DNA of 64,000 bases. It comes from Enoplosus armatus. Taxonomy: Eukaryota > Chordata > Actinopteri > Centrarchiformes > Enoplosidae. Below are positions 28,130 to 41,170 of this stretch, one piece after another. Position numbers and translations under genes: made by a program. Under the pieces are notes generated by a model. That model made no database searches and was not told where the DNA came from. It saw nothing but the letters and a program-made list of their open reading frames with translations. Location of the stretch: the NCBI RefSeq assembly GCF_043641665.1, contig NC_092197.1:16808148-16872147 (forward strand). The letters run 5' to 3'. Positions within the stretch are counted from its first letter, which is position 1. Every line of letters starts with the position of its first letter.

Positions 28130-28198
28130 CTCCTCAGGATGGCTCAGCACGTGTCCCTCAGGCCCAGTGATCCCCTGCTCCAGGATCCTGCGCTGCTC
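28130..28198 (-). CDS. dpysl2: dpysl2 exon 7 (residues 209-231)
   Basis: 69 bases, phase 0. Encodes [20 protein letters not shown] plus PEE. Donor GTAAGA. The acceptor TTTAG is preceded by a GT-rich stretch instead of a clear pyrimidine tract. Confidence 0.96.
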
Positions 28199-28460
28199 CT
28201 AAATACACACATGCATGCACAGACACACACAGATGAACACACACACACACACACACACAAACAAACCACCGTGGAAATGCGAGATGTTGAGTCATGTGCA
28301 GGTGCACGCATGTTCCACGTGACCAGCCTTGACCCTGAGAGTGTTGGAGACGAGCGGCGCCTTGAGACACTCGAGGCTTCATTTTAAGGCCAACATCCAG
28401 CAGAAAATCATGCGTCTATTCATGTCCACATCCCGACTCTAATGGAGTGAAACGTCGTAC

Positions 28461-28541
28461 CTCAGCTACAATGTCTCCGTTCTCAGCGTGCACCTGGGCG
28501 ATGGCTCCCAGATCGCGGATCACGCTGAACACCTCGTACAC
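28461..28541 (-). CDS. dpysl2: dpysl2 exon 6 (residues 182-208)
   Basis: 81 bases, phase 0. Encodes [20 protein letters not shown] and NGDIVAE. Acceptor CTGCAG, donor GTACGA. Confidence 0.96.
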
Positions 28542-29930
28542 CTGCAGCAAAGAGGAAGACACAGCTGTGATCTCTGAAGCACAAACTCTGCTCTTTACTG
28601 TATGTCAGTGCTGTACGCCTCGTGACGGACAAAAGCCACAACACAGATTTGTCTGTGTGATGTTATGTATCAGTGGGACCTTGGCTATTTTATGAGATTT
28701 TTTTTCTTTAAAAGAGTATATACAGAATATCGTAGAGACTATGTCTTCCTTTGGTGCTACAGCTGTTTTGTACCCTTTTAATACTGAGAACTCTTTTAAT
28801 AGTGAGAGTTTCAACAGATGTCTTTGTCAAGCATTTAGTCAAAGGATTCACAAAGACATCATGTGTTTTTCAGCCATGCCAGGGATGGTAGTGTTGGTCT
28901 GTCTGTCGGCCTGTCGGTTGGTTGCCATGACATTTTGCTAGTCCAAGACCCAATTCAATTTGTGATGATATAAAACAAAAGAAGCTGGAACCAGAGAAGG
29001 TTTGGCATTTTGCAGTCATAATCAGGCCTACTATATTTACATTAATACTCTACATATTATCACTTTACATGCACTGTAGCAGTGTTGAATGAGTCATCAC
29101 CTTCCCGGCTGCCAAAAACGTGCAACAATAAAGAGCCATCAAAGTTTGACATGGGAAGAGAGAAATGATAAACCCTGGCCGCCCTGGGCCGCCAGCATTC
29201 CTCACACAGGTGCAAAGACCAACACGGATCGGTTTCAAGACAGCTTTCGAGTGTAATTAAATCATTTTAACCGTGAGTCAGAAAGAGACTTGGACGGGAG
29301 ACGTGGCTTTCATTATCCATTCACTCTCCTAAGAGAAACATGCAGATGATGTCTCGCCAAGACAAACAGACTCACACCGTGACTCACACTGTGACTCTCA
29401 CCGTAGGATGAGGAGGAGCCGACTTCTATGATATGATAATGTCTTATTGTGGACTACCAATCTCTCTGTCTGCCTGTTCAACCTTCGACTTAATGGCACT
29501 GTTGCCAGAAACAAGAGCTACAAACATAATGTGGTGAACATCTTTGCAGACAAAAAAAAAATATACTGTATGTATTCAACCACAGTTGCTGCTCTGGCTG
29601 AGCTCTCAGTCTGTTATGATTTAGTTGTTATTTCGGCTAATCACGTTACACTTGATGACCATTAGGCTATCTGCAAACTGTGTAGATTTGATTTGGATCC
29701 ATGTGCAGCAGTAAGTTTCGCATTAGAGGATAATTCCACTTTAATTAGATTTAATGTAGGCTGACAGGATGCATCTCTATTATCAGTAGGACACAGTGTC
29801 ACAATATGCCAAACTCCCTCCAAGGAGAATCTAAGATATCATATTTGATTTTGACGTTTAATAACCTTTAATGACCTTGGCCATCTCTAAAAATGCAATA
29901 TTGTTACAAGGAGTAGAGAAGAAGCCGCAC
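28542..29930 (-). other. dpysl2 intron 5 (1.4 kb)
   Basis: No exon seen. A short piece of the GGGCTGCAACTAA-family repeat may lie near 28980-29030 (GAAGCTGGAACCAGAGAAGG). Donor GTGCGG is less common but acceptable. Confidence 0.75.
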
Positions 29931-29992
29931 CTGAGCGTCAGTAAGCTGGAAAATATCCTTATATGCCAGGTAGACCAGGAAAGAGTTGACAC
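29931..29992 (-). CDS. dpysl2: dpysl2 exon 5 (residues 161-181)
   Basis: 62 bases. Completes Gly161, then VNSFLVYLAYKDIFQLTDAQ. Acceptor TTTTTTAG, donor GTGCGG. Confidence 0.96.
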
Positions 29993-30477
29993 CTAAAAAA
30001 CACAAGACGTCAAACTGTAAAAACCACGAGGGAAAGAGAGAAAATATATTCAAAATATCATAGAGCACTCTGATTGTGAAAGTGTGAGTCACTTCAACTT
30101 ATCTGATGAAATAAATAATGAGCCTGTACTGAACTGTAAAATCCATCCAGATGGTTACAGGAGGTTGAGGGTGCGGTCAAATGATGATTTAAAAATGTTT
30201 TGTTCAGTTTTAAAGCTGCACATAACGCCTTGTCGACACGATCCCAAAGTGGGGCTGCGGCAGTGAAGCGCTCAGTCCACTGACAGAGATCTGACACATT
30301 TCTAAAAAGAATAAAACGTGTAGTATTTGGGTAATTGGTACTGTGGGGTGTAGTGAACACTGCAGCTTCTAGAGGGCGCTCTCTCATCCCAATGTGATTC
30401 TTTGACTTGCTGAACATAAACGTGTTGTTAAATTCAGCAGCTTTAAATATTGCCGTGGCAATATGGCGTGGTCTCAC
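29993..30477 (-). other. dpysl2 intron 4 (485 bases)
   Basis: No exon seen. Repeat-like sequence at about 30210-30440 (GCAGCTTTAAA words, AGGGCGCTCTCTC). Donor GTGAGA, acceptor TTTTTTAG. Confidence 0.8.
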
Positions 30478-30642
30478 CGTGGTCCTTCACGAGCGCCTCC
30501 ATCTCCTCCTGGATGCCCCTGTGCCACTCGGTGATGTCCACGTGCAGCGAGTAGTCGCAGCAGGACTTGCTGTCGGCCCATTCGCGCCACTGCTCGAAGG
30601 ACGAGATGAGGCTGAGGCCAGGCTCAGGAACCACATGGTCAA
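30478..30642 (-). CDS. dpysl2: dpysl2 exon 4 (residues 106-161)
   Basis: 165 bases. Encodes [31 protein letters not shown] and [14 protein letters not shown]. Donor GTGAGA. The acceptor CGCAG follows directly on a (TG)n tract with no pyrimidine tract, yet phase and homology leave no doubt about the junction. Confidence 0.96.
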
Positions 30643-30644
30643 CT

Positions 30645-30707
<63 letters not shown>

Positions 30708-31944
30708 GTTAAGCACAAACATGCTGACTGAGACAGGACAGAAACATTAGGGCTGCCAATAACAACTATTTTCATTCAATTCATTTGTTGACAACTCTTT
30801 CATATGAATATTTATTGTCAGAAAACAGTTGAAAATGACCATGTTCAGACTGGCAGCCTACGTCTGATTTCTGGCATCAGAGTGGATTCAAATGCATTTT
30901 ATTGACTCTGCACCACGTAGAACCTGAGGTTTAATCTTGATTTTTGCAAAGCAGATTTTAAACACGTTCATCTGTGCTATTCTAAAGATTACTCTGTCCG
31001 ATCTCTCTCTCTCTCCATCACTTTCCATGTTTTGGTGCAATCACATCTGTCCACTTGTGATGTGCACTCGTCTGACATTCCAGTCACCTGGCTGCCACAC
31101 ATCATCGTCCCAGTTAAAGACCTGTCTGACCCTGCAGCAGTCAGCAGTTTTTGCCCGAGGTGACGATAACGCCACACGAGTCGCCTGGGAGTGTTTGCTC
31201 TACTGTGAGGGAGAGGCGAGTTCAGCTGCCGAGTCAGCAGAGGGAGGGCCAGTGTTATCTTTTCACATTACATTACCTGTTTTACCTTCACAGCCTTGAC
31301 GCTCTTTTACATCACATAAAAATGACATTAAGCAGTTTTACCAAACCTATTTAGGTTTAGCGTCAACAATTTTAAGTCTTAACTTAATTATTTAACGAGT
31401 AACACTCAAAGATTGAGACCCAAGCAGAGAGAAGAAAAACAAAAACATTAAAGAATATGAATTAAAAGTAGCAAAAGAGAGGAAAACACCATGAACAGAT
31501 CACCAGTTTGTTTGTTAGTAGATGCGTAGTTGTGCTCTGACACTGATGTTCCTGTCTAGTTGACCTGAGCGGCATGAGAACAAGTCAGCTGCACTCAGCA
31601 GAGAATGAGATTTATATTATATGAACAAACACATCCATACAGGGTGTGTAAGATAACTGGAGTGTGTGTGTGTGTGTGTGTGTGTCCAAATTGACTTCCT
31701 GGCTCAGTCTGAACAGCACTCAGCACCTCATGGTCCTCACAGCAGATGGACGGCTGTATATTGTGACTCGGGCATGGGCGGGCCTGGCAACCCTTCCTGC
31801 TCTCACAGAGATGTTTTCAATTAAAGCCAATCAGCAAATGAAGAATCACTGCGGTCAGCTTAGACTCGCTGGCAGAAGAAGGAAACTGAACGACGAGTCT
31901 TCCGTCACAAACAGTGGTCGCAGTCTTTCTGCTGGACGACTTAC
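30643..31944 (-). other. dpysl2 intron 3 (1.3 kb)
   Basis: Contains a (CA)n tract at 30648-30706 against exon 4, a fragment of the GGGCTGCAACTAA-type repeat at about 30750-30860 and a (GT)n tract at about 31662-31685. No exon seen. Donor GTAAGT. Confidence 0.8.
30648..30706. repeat. (CA)n microsatellite abutting a dpysl2 acceptor
   Basis: About 59 bases of CA, which read as (UG)n in the dpysl2 pre-mRNA up to 5 bases before the splice site of exon 4. Confidence 0.95.
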
Positions 31945-32129
31945 TGATCATGGTGGTGCCACCGGCCAGGGCGGCCTTGGTTCCCTGGTAGAAGTCGTCG
32001 GCGGACGTCATGCCTCGATCGGGCATCTGGAAACGCGTGTGCACGTCGATGCCGCCGGGCATCAACATGCGGCCGTGGGCGTCGATGGTTTTCACCCCGC
32101 CGGGCACGATGAGATTTTCCCCAATTTGT
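31945..32129 (-). CDS. dpysl2: dpysl2 exon 3 (residues 44-106)
   Basis: 185 bases. Encodes [34 protein letters not shown] and [12 protein letters not shown]. His74-Thr-Arg76 stands where active dihydropyrimidinases have HxH metal ligands, so this is a non-catalytic CRMP. Acceptor TTCAG, donor GTAAGT. Confidence 0.96.
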
Positions 32130-33030
<901 letters not shown>

Positions 33031-33328
33031 TTAAGCACGTCGAATATTTCATCGGGACAAGCTCAAGTTTAACTGTGGGAACCAGGTCTGGGGTTTTATG
33101 GACGCCTATAAAAACACGCTTATGAGGGCGAGTATCCGATTTGGCTGAAGTGCATTTGATGAAAGACGTTTTGGGAAATGTCACGTAAAAAGAGAGGATT
33201 GGCACTCGAAAGAAAAAAGAAATATCCTCAACCTGCCGGATTTACCCAGCAGCCTCCGATTGGCCTTTTTAGGATACGTTCTGATACACATGGCTGTGTG
33301 TCTTTCAACTGATACTGGCTTTCTTCAT

Positions 33329-33460
<132 letters not shown>

Positions 33461-34618
33461 AGTCTAATACACGGTTGGAGGGGGAACCAGGCGATGACGC
33501 AGAGAACAGAGGGCTGTGATGTTTGGATCAGCACCAGGTTTCTGTTTTAACAACGACACTGTTCATAATGTGGGGGGGGGGGGGTTAGAGACAGAGGGAA
33601 AAAAAGGTGCAGAGAGAGAAGATGGAGGAGATGGGACGGGAGGAGAGGAGTTGAACAAGTCTGACATTTATTACAAACACTGGAGAGTGTATCAATGCAT
33701 CCTGCTCACACACAGTGTCTGAACTGCAATCCACCTCTGACTTTCTTTAAACTCCTCTCTCCCTCATTTGTGACTGTATTCACTGTTAAAGTCTCTGTGA
33801 TAAACAGTAAATCACTATGTGAATATGATGGAAATTAAAAATACAGACTCTCTAAGGAAGACAAGCATGTAAGAGACTTATCACTTCAGGTGGAAGCTGT
33901 TTTATCCTTTCCATCCCATTTTAATTAGATTTTACCTGAATAAACTTTATTGCATTAATTCACGTTATTGCATTTATCCGTCACTTTGTGCACTTTACTG
34001 CACTACGCGACTGCGTGACTAACTTTTACCAACTTCTATCTATTCTTTCCAACTCGGACCTCGTGGCGTAAACTTTTTGTGTATTTTTACAGTTGTAATC
34101 TCTAATATTCTGTCTGTCTTTGGGGAGCAACTTGTTAGCAGAATCTTTGAGCGATTTGTGAAGCACGTGTGTCAAAAAGTCTTTTATTCATGTAACCCGG
34201 ATGACCCTCCGAAATGAACTAATTATTGGGAGGCAGGGAGTCTTAAACATTAGGTTGTCAGAGAAAATGGTCACCCAAGTGTTTGTTGGTTAATAACTGC
34301 AGCAGTTTAGTAGTGCAGTTCTTCAGTGCATATAAATATGAAAATATGCATGCAATATGAATATTATACGAGCTGATTACTGTATAGATGCAACACAGTA
34401 TCATAAAACTGAATAGGTTGTTCAGAGAGGTGAGCAGGTTCACAGCAGCAACAGAAACACTGAATGGTCGCTGCTCCTCTTTCTGCCGATTAATTCCAGC
34501 TCTGCTTGGACAACAAAATGAGGGGAAGAATTCACTGTCGCAACAATGAAGACAGGAGCCCGCCTCTAGACACACACCCCCGCCCTCTTCATGTGGACAG
34601 GCTGTCACAGTAAACGGC

Positions 34619-35038
34619 ATGGGAGAGGACCAATCAGAGCACAGACTGTGTAATCAATCATCCATGCCTGCTGCTGTGCCACTTGTCTCTGTGCAGGAGG
34701 AGGAGGAGGAGGAGGAGGAGGAGGGGGGAGGTTCTGCCACCTCCACAGCCGCCCACCCTGAGCCCCTCACCCCCTCCGTCCCTCCCTCGAGTCACCCCGG
34801 CAGCTCGGGACCTCTGTCCAAAAAGGGAGTGGCAGCTCTGGTCACAAGGACTCCAGCATCCCCGGCTAACAAAGGCTGCTCTGTTCGAGCCGCCGCCGCT
34901 AGCTGCTGCCCGGCCAGCAGCTCTGGCCTCAAAACACAACTGCTGCTCTGCAAAGGCTCCCAGGCAGAGCCCCGCCCTGCGTCTGAACCAGCACATACAC
35001 AACTCTGCACTGCAGAGCTCAGCTTTCTGAAATATTAA
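34619..35038 (+). other. GC-rich block with a 139-codon low-complexity open frame in dpysl2 intron 1
   Basis: ATG at 34619 has a good context (GGC before, G after). The frame runs to 35038 with a Glu-rich stretch from (GAG)n and Pro/Ser/Ala-rich sequence. It resembles no family I know. The open frame may simply follow from GC-rich composition, because the minus strand and another + frame are also open here. An alternative promoter, CpG-rich enhancer or antisense transcript is possible. Confidence 0.25.
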
Positions 35039-35499
35039 TTACTTAATGTTTCTCTTTATCTTTTAAGACTCCTCCTGAGAGGCCACAGATGTAGAAATAA
35101 ATAAATCTCTGCATGCACGACCAGGAGCAGGTGGAACTTGTTTTAGGCCAAAATATAACATCTGACATTTGTTGGGGTTTTTTTTATGTTTGAGGTGTTT
35201 TGTATGTGAATATTTGTAAATGGCCATTTTTCATTATTTTATTTTGGATGCAACAGAACCCAGAGATGTCGCCTTTTTTAATCCACACATTCTTCCTCCT
35301 TGTCCAAACCTGGCGCCTACATAACCCACAATGCAACTTCACAGCACACATTCCTGTCTGAGATTTGTGTGCGTTATGCTAGTAGCTGCTAATGTACCCT
35401 CGAGCCGCTAGCCTCAAGCAGAGATGAGGAGCCGGTGGTCTGGTGAGCTCACTTCTTGCTGAATCCACACCCCCAGATTGTTTTCATTATCAAACATGT

Positions 35500-35720
35500 T
35501 GTCTTCAGCACAATTTATCAGACTTCACACAGGTCCCTCTGGAGCCACTTTTTGTCACATATGCAGTAGTCCTCCCCAAGACCTGGAAACAGACTGGTGT
35601 GTAAAATCAGCACACTTCCCTTTGGATCCTTTGAAGCCTTTAACTATGGACTTGTCATGTGAACACATATGTAAAAGTCATATCTATCCAAAGCTCTTAA
35701 TAGATATTTTTAGGAACCAG
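35500..35720 (+). repeat. dispersed repeat sharing words with 61.36-61.46 kb
   Basis: Both loci contain, in order, ATTTATCAGA, CACA-GG-TCCCTCTGGAGCCAC, CAGTCCTC, GACCT and AAACAGACT. The same order at both suggests a common interspersed element of unknown class. Confidence 0.45.
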
Positions 35721-37199
35721 TTTGTGCTCAGAATGAGGCGTTAAAGTAGACTTCAAAAAGTACAGCGATTTGTTTTACTCTTATTTTTGTCAGTTCTTTT
35801 AAAAGAGAAAGTGTTGTTTTATGGAATATAAAATAGTTGCAGCCCCATCTGACTACAGTATACATTCATACATGCGTCATAAAGTCATATCCTCTTTGCT
35901 TTTGGAGAGAAACACACACACTCACAGCTTTTCAATGAAGGGAGGAAGACACACACAACTACATGCAACACACAGTCTTACAGTACACACACACATACAC
36001 TTGAGGACTTCAGCTGACTGCAGCACGTCTGGGAAATGCTTTGCAGTTGTCATATGAAAGGTGTGGCGACGCTCTTGACAGCGCTGATGGAACTAATGCG
36101 AATAGATCATGTGGTAACCTTCGATCTATGCGGAGCAGGCGGCTCTGGTGGAGCGACTGGCCTCGCTCCAGCCCCACGCTGGCCTGCTTTCCTCCCGACA
36201 ACTGCTTTGAAATATGGCGTTACATCATGAGCCTCATCACGACTGTCATTATCACATTACTTATTGGAGTTCGCCAAGAGACCAAAGCTGAGAGGCAAAA
36301 TGATCTTTTCAGAAAGTTTTGACCCATAAAGACGGGTTAGTTTGTGGGGTTACTCAGTGAGGGAGATGCAGGTGATTCTGAAAAAATCCCACTGAAAGGG
36401 TTTTTTGTCTTAAAGGGTTCCGTTTTTTTGCCTCAGCTGCAGAACACTAAAAAAGAAGGGAAATTAGAAAACAAATTACTTGCCCTGAATCCAGACTTGT
36501 ACTGCATAATAATGTAATTGTTTTGGAGTGCACAGGGGTTGGAGGGAGCGTCTGGTTGTACTGGATCAGGGCCAAACATGACAGTGACCTTTCCTTCGTG
36601 GGAACTTCTCACAAACAGGATGTGGACAATGTTCAATGGGTTCACTGTGACTAAACGGCAGTGTTTTCATTCCAGACTGCAATACTTAACCCCGCTAATG
36701 TAAATATCATACCAGAAAAATGCAATTTGTCTGGCATAAATTAAGACACCACTGTTTTAAAGCTATTTGTATGATGGTTAATCATTCATTGATTATTTTG
36801 TTGAAGGCAATAACTTTCCTTATGCACCCGTTAAATGTTAAAGAACATCCTGGTTCTTCTACAACTAGGGGGGGGGGGGGGGGGGCTGGACGTAAGCATT
36901 GCAAGGGGTGGCCTGCATGACCACACGGAAAAATGAGGAGTGGAAATAAAACCGAATGAATCTGGTTCATGTGGGGGGAAATATGTTAGGCGAGCAAAAC
37001 TAGCAAGATTCAGGTTAGCATGATTTATTTAGACAGCAAAACGACACAGAGTGCGGAACAGATCTGATCTGTATCACTAACAGGTTGACAAAAAACATAG
37101 CAGAGAGCTTGTGTCTACAAACTACCTTCATAAACACCTTGATAATGTTATCCTCCGATACATCTTGTTTTGTTGCTAGTTGCTAAAAATAGCTAAGCT

Positions 37200-37770
37200 A
37201 TAGGACAACAGCTGAAGAACCACTGCTGAAATCCTTATAACAGAAGCAGCTGCTTTTTTTGGCCACTGGGGGGCAGCGCAACAAGCTGTAAAGACAGCAG
37301 TGACATGAGACCACGTTATGAAATTTAAATGGCGAGCGTGTTAGCAAACAGCTGCCTATTTACACATCCGGCAGACACAGAGAAACATTATCATTCCTCT
37401 GCTTCGTTTTACTCTCCTCCTGAAAAATCTAAATATTTTAAATTCATCTTCAGCAGCTAGTTGTTTAACTTTGTCTGTCTGCCGTTTGGTGCTGGGCAAG
37501 TCACCCACAGCGGACTTATCAGAGAAAACGGCTGCCTGCTGCGTCTGAAAACAACGCCGATGAGAGCGGCGAGACTGAACCAAAACAGTAAAGCTGTGGG
37601 CTGTAAAACCAAAACAATGATCTCAAAGATGCTAAAACACACTGTAGAACTGAGGAGACCTGCAGATCATTCTCTGTGGGTTCATCATTACAAGTGACCC
37701 CCTTCACATTACACACAGTCATGTGACCCTTTGTCAATACTGAAATATTGATTATAGCAGCTTTAAACAA
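37200..37770 (+). repeat. dispersed repeat (copy 2 of the family at 10.64 kb)
   Basis: It has GTCTGTCTGCCGTTTGGTGC at about 37472, AACCAAAACAATGATCTCAA at about 37608 and GGTTCATCATTACAAGTGAC at about 37679. These parallel the smaller copy at 10640-10910. The longer copy also includes GGGGGCAGCGCAACAAGCTG at about 37269. No ORF. Confidence 0.5.
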
Positions 37771-39014
37771 ACACATTCATATAAGTAATTCTAATGCTAA
37801 AGGCTTCCGAGTATGAAAGAGACAGACTACTGATGATGGACTCTGGGAATATTGATTGTTTCTCTATTACAGACAGTCAGATCAATCTGTTGTGTCCATT
37901 ATTAAAACATGTTGTGTCTAAACAAAGCTGCAGCACCACACAGGTGAAGGCTAAAACTGCTCAACACAAGAAAAGAGACGCCTGGTGAATGAGACAGAGT
38001 TCCATGAAATCAGGACAAAATCTGTTTGGGCGCTATAAAAAACGTCTGCCAGTGTTAGACGTAACCCGGCAACGTCGCGTGTTGTTGTCCAAATGGAAAA
38101 TATCCTGGGAACATTTGTGAAGTCAGGTGGAGAACGCTGCCAGGTCAGTCATTCACTGCTATTATTTATGTGTGTCCTGGATTATTCAAAAACCTGCCTG
38201 CTAAGAAAATCATCTCTGTACATGTTCAGGCAAAAAAACACATGTTCACAGTTTTTTCTTTTAATTTGAAACAGACCACTTGCTGACTGGCAAATCAGGA
38301 ACTACAACTTCACCCTTTGGTTTTCAAAATACAGCACAAACTGGATACAAAATATATAGCTCAACAGATCTTTTCGTGTGTTTAACAAACAGATTTTGGG
38401 ACATTTGTTTCACATCGCCGGATAAATCCATAGTTCGAGGCCTCAGAGGATGAATTTTCTCTTTGAGAAAAGTTCAGTTAAAATGAACTAACCCAAACTT
38501 TACTTAATAAACTTAAATTCTCTCTTTATTGTTGAAAAATCCCTTTATATTCTCTCTGACTGTGAAAAACGCCTCTCTGACCACTTAAATGATCTTTTTA
38601 ATTGAAAGATTCTGAAATTCTTTCCTTTTACATGAAAAAATTCACATAAATTCTTTCTTCGACTAAAAAACAAATCACTTCCATTCTGTCTTTCACTATG
38701 AAAGCCCCACTCTTTGACCTCTGTTGCAGCTGGAGGCACCGCGGTCCTGTCGCAGATTTTACTCAACAGTATTCTGCTTTGTTCAGGTGCTGATTAATGA
38801 TAACGTTCACTCTCTGTACACACACAAACACACGCTGCATATTTTCCCTGACTTCTGGCTTTATGAATGAGGGAATTCGGGATTATACCGAGCGTGAAAG
38901 GCGGAGCCGGTGGGTGGGTGATTGGGAGAGCAGTGTGTGTGATGTGTGAACAGACAGCGCCCCGGGCTGCTGTGCACTGTGAGATAACAGCATGAACTGG
39001 CTGAGGGAACCTTA

Positions 39015-39045
<31 letters not shown>

Positions 39046-39354
39046 TGAGCTGCCACCGGGGACGACTCCTGTACATACTAGCAGACCGCCTAATGATCTC
39101 TCATCCGCTGAGGATTGTAGTCACACAGACTTTAATCCAGGACAGTCTTATTATAGCCTCGGTCTATTTTTACCTTCCCCTAACATGGACACTAGAGGTG
39201 CATTTACTTTATTAAAACAGAATCTTTGTTCTTGTTTGTTTCCCTTTGCTTTCATCTGTATTTATATCCTTCACTGTGCTGCAAAGCAAGTCAAGACACA
39301 CAAAAATTCACAAATGTGAGGATTTGCTGCTTTTCTCAGTTTAATATCATTTAG

Positions 39355-39740
39355 GCTGCAACTAGGGCTGGTTATTTTCCTGATGAGTTGTTTACTTGAT
39401 TAGTTGTTTACTCTTTGAAATGTCAAAAGAAATAGTGAAAAACGACAGTCACAAGTTTCCAATGTGACATCAAATAATTTGTTTTGTCCAACCAACAGTC
39501 CAAAACCCAAATAAATTCAATTTACAGTGACGTAAAACTGCAAATACACTGCTTAACAACTCAACGATGATCAAATATTTGAACTGGAAACTGGGTTCTT
39601 TGGGTTTGGGACTTTTTATTAATTTGAAGAAGTCCCTTTGGACTCTGGGGACTAGTGATGACAATTTGTTTTTTCTTGAACATTTTAAAAGACCAAACAA
39701 TGAATCGATTAACTGCAAAATGAATCACTGGCTGCGGCCC
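39355..39740. mobile_element. GGGCTGCAACTAA-family element, copy 1 (fold-back form)
   Basis: Starts with GGCTGCAACTAGGGCTGG, then AAATAGTGAAAAACGACAGTC, CCAACAGTCCAAAACCCAAA. It appears to turn back near 39560-39660 and ends with inverted words (AGACCAAACAATGAATCGAT, GGCTGCGGCCC). I know related sequences as abundant short fish elements. No ORF. Confidence 0.5.
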
Positions 39741-40832
39741 TTCTTGAGTCGATGCACACCTTGGTTTAGCTGCAGGCATCAGACATTTTGGGAACAGGCA
39801 GGAGCCACAGAAGCTCCAAACCCAGGTGGCGAACTCGCGGAGGTTCATTCATATTTGATGAGAGCCGCCTTAAGTCCGTCCCTGCCTGTGCAGCTGACCC
39901 GACTCCATCTGGCCAACACAAACCAGTCGGCTCTGCCGCTATACGGACGCCAGCACCCCTAATGACCGGGGATGGATGGGTGAAGCGTTCGAATTCAGCA
40001 TTACACACCGCTCTAAACTGTAAATTTGATTGGCTCATGCAGGAAGGCACGGGACACACAGACTTCCTTTGTTGCTACAGCAGCCGGGTTTTTTTTATGC
40101 GATTTAACATTGTTCATTTCCTCTCCGGCCTCTGTTTGGTTTATTAAAAGCTCGTCCACCCTTCACCCTGACCCCCGCTCAGCGAGGAAGCCCCGATGGT
40201 TACAGGAGTAGGTTTGTTACCTGGAGCTCACAGGGTTGAGACCCGGGACCAGCTTGGGAAAATAACTAAGACACTCCCCTGTTCAGCAGTCTCATGCAAC
40301 ACATTTACCACGCTCAAGTCTCACGAGAAAAGAAAATACATGTTGAAGGAATCCATTTGGTCTCTGACCCCCCTCCCCTTTTTTTTCCTTTCATGCTCTG
40401 CTCAAGAATAGGCAGCCTGTCCATTTAGGTCTGACTTAATCACTGTTGGGACTACAACCCCAACTAATCCTCTGATCTCTCCACCAACTGGCTGCTGCGC
40501 CTCCAGCACTCTCCAGAGAGGACAAGGATTCACCTGCGAGGCTGCCTGTCTTCACCGGGGACAGCATGATATCAACAACACGGTCCAAATGATCAGTTAT
40601 TCTCATACTCTCATGTCTTCATAAGCAGCCACGATATGCAAGTCTTTCAGAGTGGCTTTAAAGCTTGAATTCAAGTAGCTAGTGGAACAGAAAGGTGAGA
40701 CTTTACTCTTTCTGATTAGTTTCCTCAAATAAGCCTCTTTTTTTTTTCTTCTGTATTTTTCCACATACAAACATCATTTAGACAAATCTCAGTTTGCGTT
40801 TCAACATCTCTCCCAGCAGTGTGCATAGTGGG

Positions 40833-41170
40833 GCTGCAACTAACCACTATTTTAAAACACCATCGCTTTATGAGGTGATTATTTTCTCTATGAATTGACT
40901 TTCTTGTTCAGTCTGTAAATTGTCAGAAAAAAAAAATGCTCATCACAAGTTCCCGGAGCCCGAGATGACGTCTTCAGCCTGCTTGATGTGTCTGACTGAA
41001 GAGTCCCACGCCCAAAGATCCTCCATTATTTACAATGATATGAAACAGAGGAAAGTAGCAAATCCTCACATTTGAAAAGCAGAAAACGAAGATGTTTGGA
41101 TTCTTCGCTTGGCCAAACAGTTCAACAACAATCAAAACCAATGAATGTTCTATCAACGGACTAATGCTGG
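40833..41170 (+). mobile_element. GGGCTGCAACTAA-family element, copy 2
   Basis: Begins GGGGCTGCAACTAACCACTA, continues with ATGCTCATCACAAGTTCCCG and GATGACGTCTTCA, then AGCAAATCCTCACATTTGAA. It shares order and words with copy 1 and the fragment at 30750-30860. Confidence 0.55.

Noticed and set aside
30643..30720. CRISPR-like or tandem regulatory array
   Set aside because: A simple dinucleotide repeat in a vertebrate intron, with no spacers.
40195..40265. Second B-box-like word (GGGTTGAGACCCGG)
   Set aside because: No cloverleaf and no A box at the right distance.
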